DNA of 64,000 bases from Mycolicibacterium psychrotolerans (GTDB lineage Bacteria; Actinomycetota; Actinomycetes; Mycobacteriales; Mycobacteriaceae). Where the stretch lies: the NCBI RefSeq assembly GCF_010729305.1, contig NZ_AP022574.1, forward strand, positions 4,960,001-5,024,000. The letters run 5' to 3'. Position numbers and translations under genes: made by a program. Positions 42,510-49,512 of this stretch are shown here, in pieces; the stretch's first letter is position 1; each line of letters begins with the position of its first letter. The notes beneath the pieces were generated by a model that saw nothing but the letters and a program-made list of their open reading frames with translations, did not search any database and was not told where the DNA came from.

Positions 42510-45224
42510 GTGAGCCAGTTCAGATTTAATGATGTGCAGGCCGGGCGGCGACAGCAGGCGACCATGGACGGTTCTAGTCGGATGTCTCGGGTGCGGCGTC
42601 TTCCGGCTGGCACGGTCCTCGGTATCGGCGCTGCGGTTGCGGCCGCTGCATATACCGTCTTGACTCTACTGGAGGCCCCGCTGTGGTCGCGCCTGCTCGC
42701 GACGATCGTTGTCGCTGGGGTCGGAGCGGCGGTAGCGCTCGAGAAGCTGGGCACCGACCGTCGGGCAATGAAGGCCTCAGAAGCGCAGAAGCGGCGGGAA
42801 GAAGCCGCGGAAGAGGCCAAGTGGTTACAGGCGGTCCAGGACTGCCTTCTATGGCCCTTGCCGAAGATTCGTGACGTCGACCCCTATGAGCAACTGGGTG
42901 TGGGCCGATCGCGGATAGCGGAACGCTACACCGCGGGCGGGGAAGGCGTGGCGCCATACGTCGATCGTGATATCGACAAGGTTGCCCGCAAACGTCTTCA
43001 ATCCGATGGTGTGGTCCTGCTCGTCGGCACTCCGGTCAGCGGAGTCACGCGCACCGCCTACCAACTGGCCTTGACCGTACCGACCTCGCCGCGGGTCTTA
43101 GTTCCACTGGCGCCGCGTGGCCTAACGACTGCTGTGGGAGATCTCGACGTGCTATCGCGGGTCGCGCCCGGGACAGCGCTATTGCTGTGGCTCGATCGGG
43201 TCGACACGTTCACAGAGGAAGGGCTGACTGCGGCGATGTTGCGTCGCTGCAGGGAGGGGGCGCCGGGATTGCGGATCGTGGCGACGATCTCATCGATCCA
43301 ATATGAAGTCTGGGCAACCAAGAACCCATCTGTTGTCGAAGCTTTCGGCGATCCGGTCCTACTGGAGCGGTTGCCGTCGGCCACGGAACTGGGCCGCGCT
43401 GCGGCGGCGTATCCGGGGGTGGATTTCAGCGATGGCATCGGGGCAGCCTTCACGGTCGCCGCGACACTGCTCAAGCGTTTGCGGGGTGGCGACCACAGTT
43501 GCCCATACGAGCCAGTCGGTGATGACTGTGCTCTGGCGCGGGTAACTGTCGAGATCGTCCTGGAGTGGACCTGCACCGACATTGGCCGTCCGTTGGGGAT
43601 CGACCGGCTGGCTGCCCTGGCCCAGCATCGGCTGGCGCGGCATCAGAGGATCGAACCGACACATTTGGCCGAGGCCCTGAAGTGGGCCACCTCCCCCGTC
43701 GTCAGTGGCGCCTCGCTCCTGTCCCTGGTGACTGATAGCCCAGACGAGCCGGCTGTCGCTGCTCACCCGGGGATCACCGAGATCCGACGTGCTGAGGGGA
43801 GGGGTCTGACCGAGTCGGTGTGGATGAGCGCTCTCGAGACAGCTCACATCGCCAACGATTCCGAGGCGGTTGGACGTATAGGGTTCCGCGCCCACACCGA
43901 CGGTGACCTCAGCGCCGCGGCTCGGGCGTGGGCGTCGGTGGCCGCCATCGACAACCCGGCCGCGGAATGGCTCTGGCAGGCCGCGGATTTCAGCTACGCA
44001 CGTCACGATTCGACCGGAGAAGTTCCTCCGCTGCAGCGGTTACTTGAGCTCAGCGAAGCTGCCTACGGCCCAGACCACGCCAAGGTCGCGATGATCCTCA
44101 CCAACCTGGGGAACGCGTTGGTTAGGCTGGGGGACCCGGCAAAGGCCCGCGAGCTCTACGAGCGGGCGCTGCGCATCAAGGAGCGGGAGTACGGCCCCGA
44201 CCACCCCCAAGTCGCGACCACCCTCACGAACCTGGGAAACGCGTGGGGCGACCTGGGGCAGCCGGCCAACGCCCGCGAGCTCTACGAGCGGGCGCTGCGC
44301 ATCGAGGAGCGAGAGTACGGCCCCGACCACCCCCACGTCGCAACCAGCCTCATGAACCTGGGGACCGCGTGGGCTGACCTGGGGCAGCCGGCCAACGCCC
44401 GCGAGCTCTACGAGCGGGCGCTGCGCATCGAGGAGCGGGACTACGGCCCCGACCACCCCCAAGTCGCGACCATCCTCATGAACCTGGGAAACGCGTGGGC
44501 TGACCTGGGGCAGCTGGCCAACGCCCGCGAGCTCTACGAGCAGGCGCTGCGCATTGAGGAGCGAGAGTACGGCCCCGACCACCCCCAAGTCGCGATCACC
44601 CTCATGAACCTGGGGACCGCGTGGGCTGGCCTGGGGCAGCCGGCCAGCGCCCGCGAGCTCTACGAGCGGGCGCTGCGCATCAAGGAGCGAGAGTACGGCC
44701 CCGACCACCCCCAAGTCGCGAGCACCCTCATGAACCTGGGAAACGCGTGGGGCGACCTGGGGCAGTCGGCCAAGGCCCGCGAGCTCTACGAGCGGGCGCT
44801 GCGCATCAAGGAGCGAGAGTACGGCCCCGACCACCCCCAAGTCGCGAGCACCCTCATGAACCTGGGAAACGCGTGGGGCGACCTGGGGCAGCCGGCCAAG
44901 GCCCGCGAGCTCTACGAGCGGGCGCTGCGCATCGAGGAGCGGGAGTACGGCCCCGACCACCCCCAAGTCGCGATCACCCTCAGAAACCTGGGGACCGCGT
45001 GGGCTGACCTGGGGCAGCCGGCCAAAGCCCGCGAGCTCTACGAGCGGGCGCTGCGCATCGTTGCCACGCAATTTCCAGGTGGTCACCCGATGATTGGCCG
45101 ACTGATAGGCATAATGCGCGCGTACGACCCAGACGTGATCATTCTCGACGATGGCCGTATCATCGGCCGCACGGAGAGACAGGAGAATGCCGGGCCACCG
45201 ACGGGCTGCAGTGAGGACAACTAG
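42510..45224 (+). CDS. Membrane-anchored NTPase-like protein with eight kinesin-light-chain-type TPRs
   Basis: 904 residues from GTG 42510 behind GGGAGAAGC. The order is: basic N-terminus; two hydrophobic helices (about 32-76); charged coiled segment (80-108); a conserved WPLPKIRDVDPYEQLGV block; and a P-loop-like strand VVLLVGTPVSGVTRTAYQ (about 168-185), with Val where the Walker lysine should be. A Walker-B-like ALLLWLDRVD follows (223-232), then a helical middle region. From about 514 to 865 there are eight 42-residue TPRs, each with YGPDHPQVA, LGNAW.DLGQ and ARELYERALRI. This layout is STAND-like (sensor repeats on a degenerate ATPase). The function is not known. Location beside Shedu and a toxin-antitoxin remnant suggests a conflict or defence role (inference). 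Confidence 0.85.
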   Translation: MSQFRFNDVQAGRRQQATMDGSSRMSRVRRLPAGTVLGIGAAVAAAAYTVLTLLEAPLWSRLLATIVVAGVGAAVALEKLGTDRRAMKASEAQKRREEAAEEAKWLQAVQDCLLWPLPKIRDVDPYEQLGVGRSRIAERYTAGGEGVAPYVDRDIDKVARKRLQSDGVVLLVGTPVSGVTRTAYQLALTVPTSPRVLVPLAPRGLTTAVGDLDVLSRVAPGTALLLWLDRVDTFTEEGLTAAMLRRCREGAPGLRIVATISSIQYEVWATKNPSVVEAFGDPVLLERLPSATELGRAAAAYPGVDFSDGIGAAFTVAATLLKRLRGGDHSCPYEPVGDDCALARVTVEIVLEWTCTDIGRPLGIDRLAALAQHRLARHQRIEPTHLAEALKWATSPVVSGASLLSLVTDSPDEPAVAAHPGITEIRRAEGRGLTESVWMSALETAHIANDSEAVGRIGFRAHTDGDLSAAARAWASVAAIDNPAAEWLWQAADFSYARHDSTGEVPPLQRLLELSEAAYGPDHAKVAMILTNLGNALVRLGDPAKARELYERALRIKEREYGPDHPQVATTLTNLGNAWGDLGQPANARELYERALRIEEREYGPDHPHVATSLMNLGTAWADLGQPANARELYERALRIEERDYGPDHPQVATILMNLGNAWADLGQLANARELYEQALRIEEREYGPDHPQVAITLMNLGTAWAGLGQPASARELYERALRIKEREYGPDHPQVASTLMNLGNAWGDLGQSAKARELYERALRIKEREYGPDHPQVASTLMNLGNAWGDLGQPAKARELYERALRIEEREYGPDHPQVAITLRNLGTAWADLGQPAKARELYERALRIVATQFPGGHPMIGRLIGIMRAYDPDVIILDDGRIIGRTERQENAGPPTGCSEDN
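44052..45070 (+). repeat. Tandem 126-bp DNA repeats encoding the TPR array
   Basis: Eight units of 126 bp (42 codons) follow each other with very high nucleotide identity; several neighbours differ at only a few bases. Changes concentrate at the same codons (e.g. ATC/AGC/ACC after GTCGCG, AAG/GAG in the R-I-K/E position). This indicates recent duplication or gene conversion within the array. Confidence 0.9.
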
Positions 45225-45374
45225 TAGCCCCGATGCGCTACGGGCGGTTGGAACCAGCGTCGACATCACGCGCAAGGTGCCCTCTCGGCCTCCAGGCCGG
45301 ATCAATCCCCCATCCGCTCGGCCTGCGTCGTGTCAGCTAGAAGATTTGTGCACAAAGCACCCCGATCGGCCCGA

Positions 45375-45380
45375 TAGCGT
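45375..45380 (+). promoter_or_regulatory. Predicted -10 hexamer for the small leaderless gene
   Basis: TAGCGT (TANNNT) ends 6 nt before GTG 45387. Confidence 0.4.
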
Positions 45381-45386
45381 TGAGCC

Positions 45387-45629
45387 GTGCCCACATTGGT
45401 GTTGCACCTCGACACGGGAATAACAACCACCGAACGGGAGCGCATCGATCAGTACGCCCGCCGTCACGGCTACTTGATGGTTCCGGCCATTCTCGACGGC
45501 GATGTATGCGTCAAACTCATGCACGCCGTCACTGGGTCGCCACCGCCCAATACGTCTGAAGTGCGCTGTCGCCACCTGCATCCCGCAGCCACGAACATCA
45601 GCGAGCAGCGGTCGCGCGCAGAGGGCTAG
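45387..45629 (+). CDS. Small protein of unknown function, C-terminus probably cut by an IS481-family element
   Basis: 80 residues: MPTLVLHLDTGITTTERERI opens the protein and a compact segment RRHGYLMVPAILDGDVCVK follows. The N-terminal half looks like a folded small domain, while the C-terminal ~25 residues are low-complexity. The TAG stop lies inside CTAG at 45626-45629, immediately before the terminal repeat of an IS481-like remnant. IS481 elements prefer CTAG targets, so the original protein may have been longer. The leaderless promoter spacing supports GTG 45387 as the start. No function can be assigned. Confidence 0.6.
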   Translation: MPTLVLHLDTGITTTERERIDQYARRHGYLMVPAILDGDVCVKLMHAVTGSPPPNTSEVRCRHLHPAATNISEQRSRAEG

Positions 45630-45630
45630 A

Positions 45631-45864
45631 TGTACTGACCACGGACGTTAGGTACGGCGTGGCGTGGTGACATGAAGAAGACCTCCGAGTGAAGTGCGAG
45701 CTGTCTAGGAACGCACCAACTCATCTCGGAGGTCTTCAGTGTCCCACCGTAATGCCCCGTTGTCAGAAACCGGTCGCCTGCGCCTGGCTCGGTGCATCGT
45801 CGAGGATGGCTGGTCGCTGCGACGGGCTGCCGAACGATTCCAGGTCGCCGTCACCACCGCCGGT
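45631..45864 (+). mobile_element. Truncated IS481-family insertion sequence (left end)
   Basis: It begins with TGTACTGACCACGGACGTTA, the terminal repeat type of IS481 elements. The start of a transposase follows from GTG 45739: SHRNAPLSETGRLRLARCIV, then DGWSLRRAAERFQVAVTTA. This is the N-terminal helix-turn-helix of an IS481 transposase. The match stops near 45864, where the IS256-family element begins; the DDE domain is gone. Confidence 0.75.
45739..45864 (+). pseudogene. IS481-family transposase N-terminal fragment
   Basis: About 42 codons of the transposase HTH region remain (see the element 45631-45864). The frame then runs into foreign sequence and stops at 45888. Confidence 0.72.
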
Positions 45865-47278
45865 TGCGTCCAGCAGAGTGGTGTATGAGTCGGACCTGAT
45901 CAGCGGTACCGGCGTGTCGGAGCCGAGTGATTGAAGGTCATCGCGTGATTCTTCGAGAGACCGACCAAAGTCACTCGAGCAAAGAAGGAACACACGCGAT
46001 GACCGCTGCCCACAATATCGACCTGCCGGCTGTGTTTGCCGAACGACTCACCACCTGCCACCCCGACGTGTTGCGTGAGCTGCTGTCCACGTTCATCCAC
46101 ACCCTGATGGGTGCCGAGGCCGATGCCCTTTGCGGCGCCGGTTATGGCGAGCGCAGCGCTGAGCGGACGAACTCCCGCAACGGGTAACGGCACCGCCAGT
46201 TCGACACCCGCACAGGTAGTTTGGATCTGGCGATCCCGAAGCTGCAGCAGGGCTCCTACTTCCCGGACTGGCTGCTCGAACGCCGCAAACGCGCTGAGCG
46301 GGCGCTGACCACGGTGGTGGCCACCTGCTACCTGCTCGGGGTATCACCCGGCGGATGGACAAGCTCGTCGAAACCCTGGGCATCACGTCGTTGTCGAAGT
46401 CGCAGGTGTCGGTGATGGCCAAGGAGCTCGACGCCGCGGTCGAGGCGTTCCGCACCCGCCCCTTGGATGCCGGCCCGTACACGTTCGTCGCCGCCGACGC
46501 CCTGGTGCTCAAGGTCCGCGAGCAGGGTCGTGTCGTGAACGTGCACGCGCTGATCGCGGTCGGGGTCAACGCCGAGGGCTACCGCGAGATCCTGGGCATC
46601 GACGTCAGCACCGCCGAGGACGGCGCGGGCTGGCTGACCTTCTGGCGGTCGCTGACCGCCCGAGGCCTCTCGGGGGTCAAACTGGTCACCAGCGACGCGC
46701 ACGCCGGGCTGGTGGCCGCGATCGGGGCGACGCTGCCCGGGGCGACCTGGCAGCGCTGCCGCACCCACTACACGACCAATCTGATGGCCGTCACGCCCAA
46801 GTCATCCTGGCCGTGGGTCCGCACCCTGCTGCATTCGGTGTTCGACCAACCCGACTCCGAATCCGTTGCCGCGCAATATGACCGGATCATCGACGCGCTC
46901 GCCGACAAACTCCCCAAGACCGCCGAGCACTTGGAAGCCGCCCGACCGGACCTGTTGGCGTTCACCGCCTTCCCCAAACAGATCTGGCGCCAAATCTGGT
47001 CCAACAACCCCCAGGAACGGCTCAACAAGGAGATCCGCCGGCGCACCGACGTCGTCGGCATCTTCCCCGACCGCAACGCCCTGATCCGCCTCGTCGGCGC
47101 CGTCTTGGCCGAACAACGCGACGAATGGGCCGAGTCCCGGCGCTACCTCGGCCTCGACATCCTGAGCAAATCACGCGCCGTCAACGACACCCCAGCAGAA
47201 CAGGAGGACACCCCCCGCGGCACTGACCGCCTGAACCATCACGACGAAGAATCACACGACGACGTCGTACACCACGCC
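45865..47278 (+). mobile_element. Degenerate IS256-family insertion sequence
   Basis: Imperfect terminal inverted repeats are seen: GAGTGGTGTATGA at 45876-45888 and TCGTACACCACGC at 47265-47277 (11 of 13 complementary). Between them lies one Mutator-type transposase. The exact outer ends are uncertain by some bases. The element interrupts an IS481 remnant on the left and a HigB-type toxin gene on the right, so it inserted last or brought the two together by deletion. Confidence 0.7.
45999..47260 (+). pseudogene. IS256-family transposase, inactivated by a stop and a frameshift
   Basis: It starts at ATG 45999 (TAAHNIDLPAVFAERLTTCH). The codon at 46185-46187 is TAA where the family has a Tyr codon (NSRNG then RHRQFDTRTGSL). 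A one-base deletion near 46340 shifts the frame, and the rest is intact from 46355: FVAADALVLKVREQGR, LVTSDAHAGLVAAIG and NNPQERLNKEIRRRTDVVG (the Mutator-family DDE core). The C-terminus runs on without a stop into the toxin remnant, giving a chimeric ORF up to 47425. Two lesions make activity unlikely. Confidence 0.8.
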
Positions 47279-47280
47279 CT

Positions 47281-47425
47281 TGGACTTGACCTCTTCGATC
47301 CCGAACGACAGGCGATCCTATTGCTTGGCGGCGATAAGGCCGGCGATTGGAAAGCTTGGTACGACAAAAACATTCCGATCGCAGAGCAACGATACGGGGC
47401 CTGGCTCGATATGGGAGGTGACTGA
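47281..47425 (+). pseudogene. C-terminal remnant of a HigB/Gp49-type toxin
   Basis: The last ~48 residues of the chimeric ORF read LDLFDPERQAILLLGGDKAG, then DWKAWYDKNIPIAEQRYGAWL. This is the C-terminal half of phage Gp49/HigB-like RelE-superfamily toxins. The N-terminal half is missing and is replaced by the transposase of the IS256 remnant. The stop at 47423-47425 is 2 nt before the antitoxin start, the usual toxin-antitoxin spacing. Confidence 0.7.
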
Positions 47426-47427
47426 CG

Positions 47428-47748
47428 ATGGCACGCAGCTGGCGCGAGATCCGCGCGGAGGCGGTGAAGGAGGGGCGCGTCGACCCGTCTCAAGCGGATG
47501 CCTCTCGCAAGGAGCTGCACGGGTGGGTCCAGGCGCAGCGCCTTGCAGACATTCGCAAGGCACATCATGCCCGGCAGGCGGACGTCGCCGCGCTCATGGG
47601 TGTTTCGCAAGCCTGGGTATCGAAGCTGGAGAGCGGCGATTTGTCGCATACCGAGCTAGGCACGCTGCAGTCGTACGTGGCTGCCCTAGGGGGAAATCTG
47701 CGTGTCGTCGCGGAATTCGGCGATAGCACCGTGGAATTGCATGCATGA
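47428..47748 (+). CDS. XRE-family antitoxin (HigA-like)
   Basis: 106 residues. The helix-turn-helix is RKAHHARQADVAALMGVSQAWVSKLESG, with the recognition helix around residues 55-65. The C-terminal GTLQSYVAALGGNLRVVAEF is typical of antitoxins that follow HigB/Gp49 toxins. ATG 47428 lies behind GGAGGTGA. The partner toxin upstream is only a fragment, so this is an orphan antitoxin that may still repress its promoter or neutralise related toxins. Confidence 0.88.
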   Translation: MARSWREIRAEAVKEGRVDPSQADASRKELHGWVQAQRLADIRKAHHARQADVAALMGVSQAWVSKLESGDLSHTELGTLQSYVAALGGNLRVVAEFGDSTVELHA

Positions 47749-47833
47749 CCCGGCGCTGCTTCCCGCCTCCACCAGAACAAGCCGCCGACCGAACTCAACC
47801 GACGTGTGCTGCCGACCTGGGCAAGCCAGCCTC

Positions 47834-49222
47834 TCAGAACGGCGCCTCGTCACCCCACGGGTCAGAGCTCTGGGCAATCGCAGATCCGGGGCTTGCCGGT
47901 CCCCACGGATCAACGTTTGACGCTTGTGCAGTCTCCGCAGTCTGTCCGGCCGGAGCTTGCGGCATCGATCCATCATGATCCTGAGGTTCGACGTCGTGCC
48001 GAACGGCTGCCTGCTCCTCGGCAAGCTTTACGTGCCACTCGGCACGGGCTAGGAGCTCGTCGTATGTTATGACCTCCGGCTCATGAAGATTGCGCCGAAA
48101 TAGCTCGAAGCTATGCACCTTATCGTCTATTGGGCCACCTCCATCGCCTAACAACTGGCTCAACGAACCGACGATGAGAAACGAACGTGGTCGCACAACG
48201 AAGGTGCCGGTGCCCGTCCGCGAGCCATCCTCGGCCGAATCCTCGATGTAATCTCCGAGGTCGCGGACTGCCATTCGCACGGTCTGTTGGACCTGCACCA
48301 CCGCCCCTGCCAGCTCGTTCGACGGCCGCCACACACCAGATCGGTATTCCTCGGCCAACAACTCCGTTCGGTGGTGCTTGATCTCAGCGAAGGCCAGCGA
48401 TCGCACTATCCCGTTCGTACGCAGCAGCGCATCAACTCGTTTGCCGACCGTCGTTATATCGCTGCCGACCACGACTTTTTCAAGCTTGCCCTTATCCCAA
48501 GAAGTGAGTAGCTGCCCTCCGAGGCCTATACCAAGTACCCACGGGTTCGCCTCCAGCAGTCGCTGCCACGCACGTTCCGGCCCCCCGGCGGAGTCCTTCT
48601 CGACGTCGAACACAGCATCGTCCTCGAGCCACGTTCGCATCGTCGCTACGACCTCGCGTCTGTGCTGCAACGCGATGACATCACGGGCATCCGCGTCGCT
48701 CTGAATGAGTGCACGAAATCGCTCAGGATCCTGTGAATATGCGCGGCCCATCGCCCCTGGATCCGAGAAGAAATCGCGCAAAACCTGGTCGTCGACGTAA
48801 ACGGTGCTTTCACCGTCGACCGGAATCGAATCCAGTGCCTTGATGAGATCGATCAACCGGGTCGACTGGTCGCGGTCGAGTTCGAGTACGGGCTCGAGCT
48901 TGGTTGCGTCTCCTGAAGTAGGCACCTTCTGAATCCGAATCTTGCGCACCGAACCAGCAGATCGCGCGACGTTGAGTTCGATCTGCTTGCGTCCGCCGGG
49001 CGTTGTGTAGACCACGTCCTTTGTCCATTCCCAGTCATCGTCATCTTCGGCGGGTACCTCGTCGAACACCTTGTGGATATAGCGCGCCTTCTGACCGGCG
49101 TCCTGACCAAATGTCATGACGAAACTCCGGCTGGCGTAGGTACGCGTCGTGAACCGCCCAGTCGCCCAGGTGACCTCGTTTGGCTCGGGCAACTCCGCGA
49201 AGGTAAACGACACTCGCCCCAC
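47834..49222 (-). CDS. sduA: Shedu-type anti-phage nuclease (SduA, DUF4263)
   Basis: 462 residues from GTG 49222 behind AGGAGAA. The C-terminal PD-(D/E)xK nuclease region spans about 190-385. It has RAWQRLLEANPWVLGIGLG (residues ~217-235), catalytic Asp in KRVDALLRTNG (~263) and ExK in LAFAEIKHHRTELL (E280, K282). These are the DUF4263 hallmarks that define the single-gene Shedu anti-phage system. The N-terminal ~190 residues (e.g. VRKIRIQKVPTSGDATKLEP) are the variable sensor part. The last 60 residues are Pro/Gln/Ala-rich. It is the gene closest to the tRNA end of the island. Confidence 0.82.
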   Translation of the reverse strand: MGRVSFTFAELPEPNEVTWATGRFTTRTYASRSFVMTFGQDAGQKARYIHKVFDEVPAEDDDDWEWTKDVVYTTPGGRKQIELNVARSAGSVRKIRIQKVPTSGDATKLEPVLELDRDQSTRLIDLIKALDSIPVDGESTVYVDDQVLRDFFSDPGAMGRAYSQDPERFRALIQSDADARDVIALQHRREVVATMRTWLEDDAVFDVEKDSAGGPERAWQRLLEANPWVLGIGLGGQLLTSWDKGKLEKVVVGSDITTVGKRVDALLRTNGIVRSLAFAEIKHHRTELLAEEYRSGVWRPSNELAGAVVQVQQTVRMAVRDLGDYIEDSAEDGSRTGTGTFVVRPRSFLIVGSLSQLLGDGGGPIDDKVHSFELFRRNLHEPEVITYDELLARAEWHVKLAEEQAAVRHDVEPQDHDGSMPQAPAGQTAETAQASNVDPWGPASPGSAIAQSSDPWGDEAPF

Positions 49223-49295
49223 CGTTCTCCTGTGGCGCCCGTGGACCTATGAGCCGACTACTCGCAAGGCACCTCTGAGCGTGTAGCCCGCCTAA

Positions 49296-49316
49296 TGTTC
49301 CCAAAAGTGTTCCCAA
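49296..49316. promoter_or_regulatory. Candidate integrase arm-type sites, right end
   Basis: TGTTCCCAAA (49296-49305) and TGTTCCCAA (49308-49316) repeat with a 12-bp period, the same unit and spacing as at the left end (41630-41651), 42 nt inside the right att core. Confidence 0.45.
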
Positions 49317-49324
49317 CCGGCATG

Positions 49325-49360
49325 AAAACGGCCCCCGGAGTTACCTCCGAGGGCCGTTTC
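49325..49360 (-). terminator. Intrinsic terminator of tRNA-fMet
   Basis: On the minus strand, directly after the tRNA 3' end, AACGGCCCTCGGAG pairs with CTCCGGGGGCCGTT around a short loop, followed by TTTTC. The left att copy carries a diverged version of the same hairpin. Confidence 0.75.
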
Positions 49361-49401
49361 ACTTAGTAGCGGGGACAGGATTCGAACCTGCGACCTCTGG
49401 G
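49358..49401. repeat. Right attachment-site copy (att core, 44 bp)
   Basis: Identical to 41475-41518; this copy is part of the complete tRNA-fMet gene and its immediate 3' flank. Confidence 0.9.
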
Positions 49402-49440
49402 TTATGAGCCCAGCGAGCTACCGAGCTGCTCCACCCCGCG
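49367..49440 (-). tRNA. Initiator tRNA-fMet (CAT anticodon)
   Basis: A 74-nt cloverleaf reading CGCGGGGTGGAGCAGCTCGG at the 5' end. The anticodon loop CTCATAA lies in a stem CTGGG/CCCAG, whose three G-C pairs are the initiator hallmark. The T-loop is TTCGAAT. The first base C opposite U at position 72 is unpaired, as expected for an initiator. CCA is not encoded. The 3' half is duplicated 7.9 kb away as the other island end. Confidence 0.93.
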
Positions 49441-49512
49441 ACGGGTGAACGCTAGGTTACCGGTGTCGCCGCTGGCCCTCCAAATCGCCTGCTCAGAAGG
49501 TGCGGCGCGGTT

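Larger units (their letters stand above)
41475..49401. mobile_element. Integrated genomic island at the initiator tRNA-fMet gene
   Basis: Identical 44-bp direct repeats at 41475-41518 and 49358-49401 copy the 3' part of tRNA-fMet from the anticodon stem outward. This is the classic signature of tyrosine-recombinase integration that restores the tRNA. The ~7.9-kb interior has lower GC in places and carries IS remnants. It also holds a TPR NTPase-like gene, a toxin-antitoxin remnant and a Shedu nuclease. No integrase, replication or transfer gene is visible. Candidate arm-type sites lie just inside both ends. Confidence 0.85.

Noticed and set aside
44052..45070. Regular repeats that might be taken for a CRISPR-like array
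   Set aside because: The units are 126-bp coding repeats in frame without unique spacers, and no cas gene is present.
44040..45305. Minus-strand ORF of 421 codons across the TPR repeats with a regular repeat pattern
   Set aside because: The regularity comes from the 126-bp repeats on the plus strand; no start site or family features.
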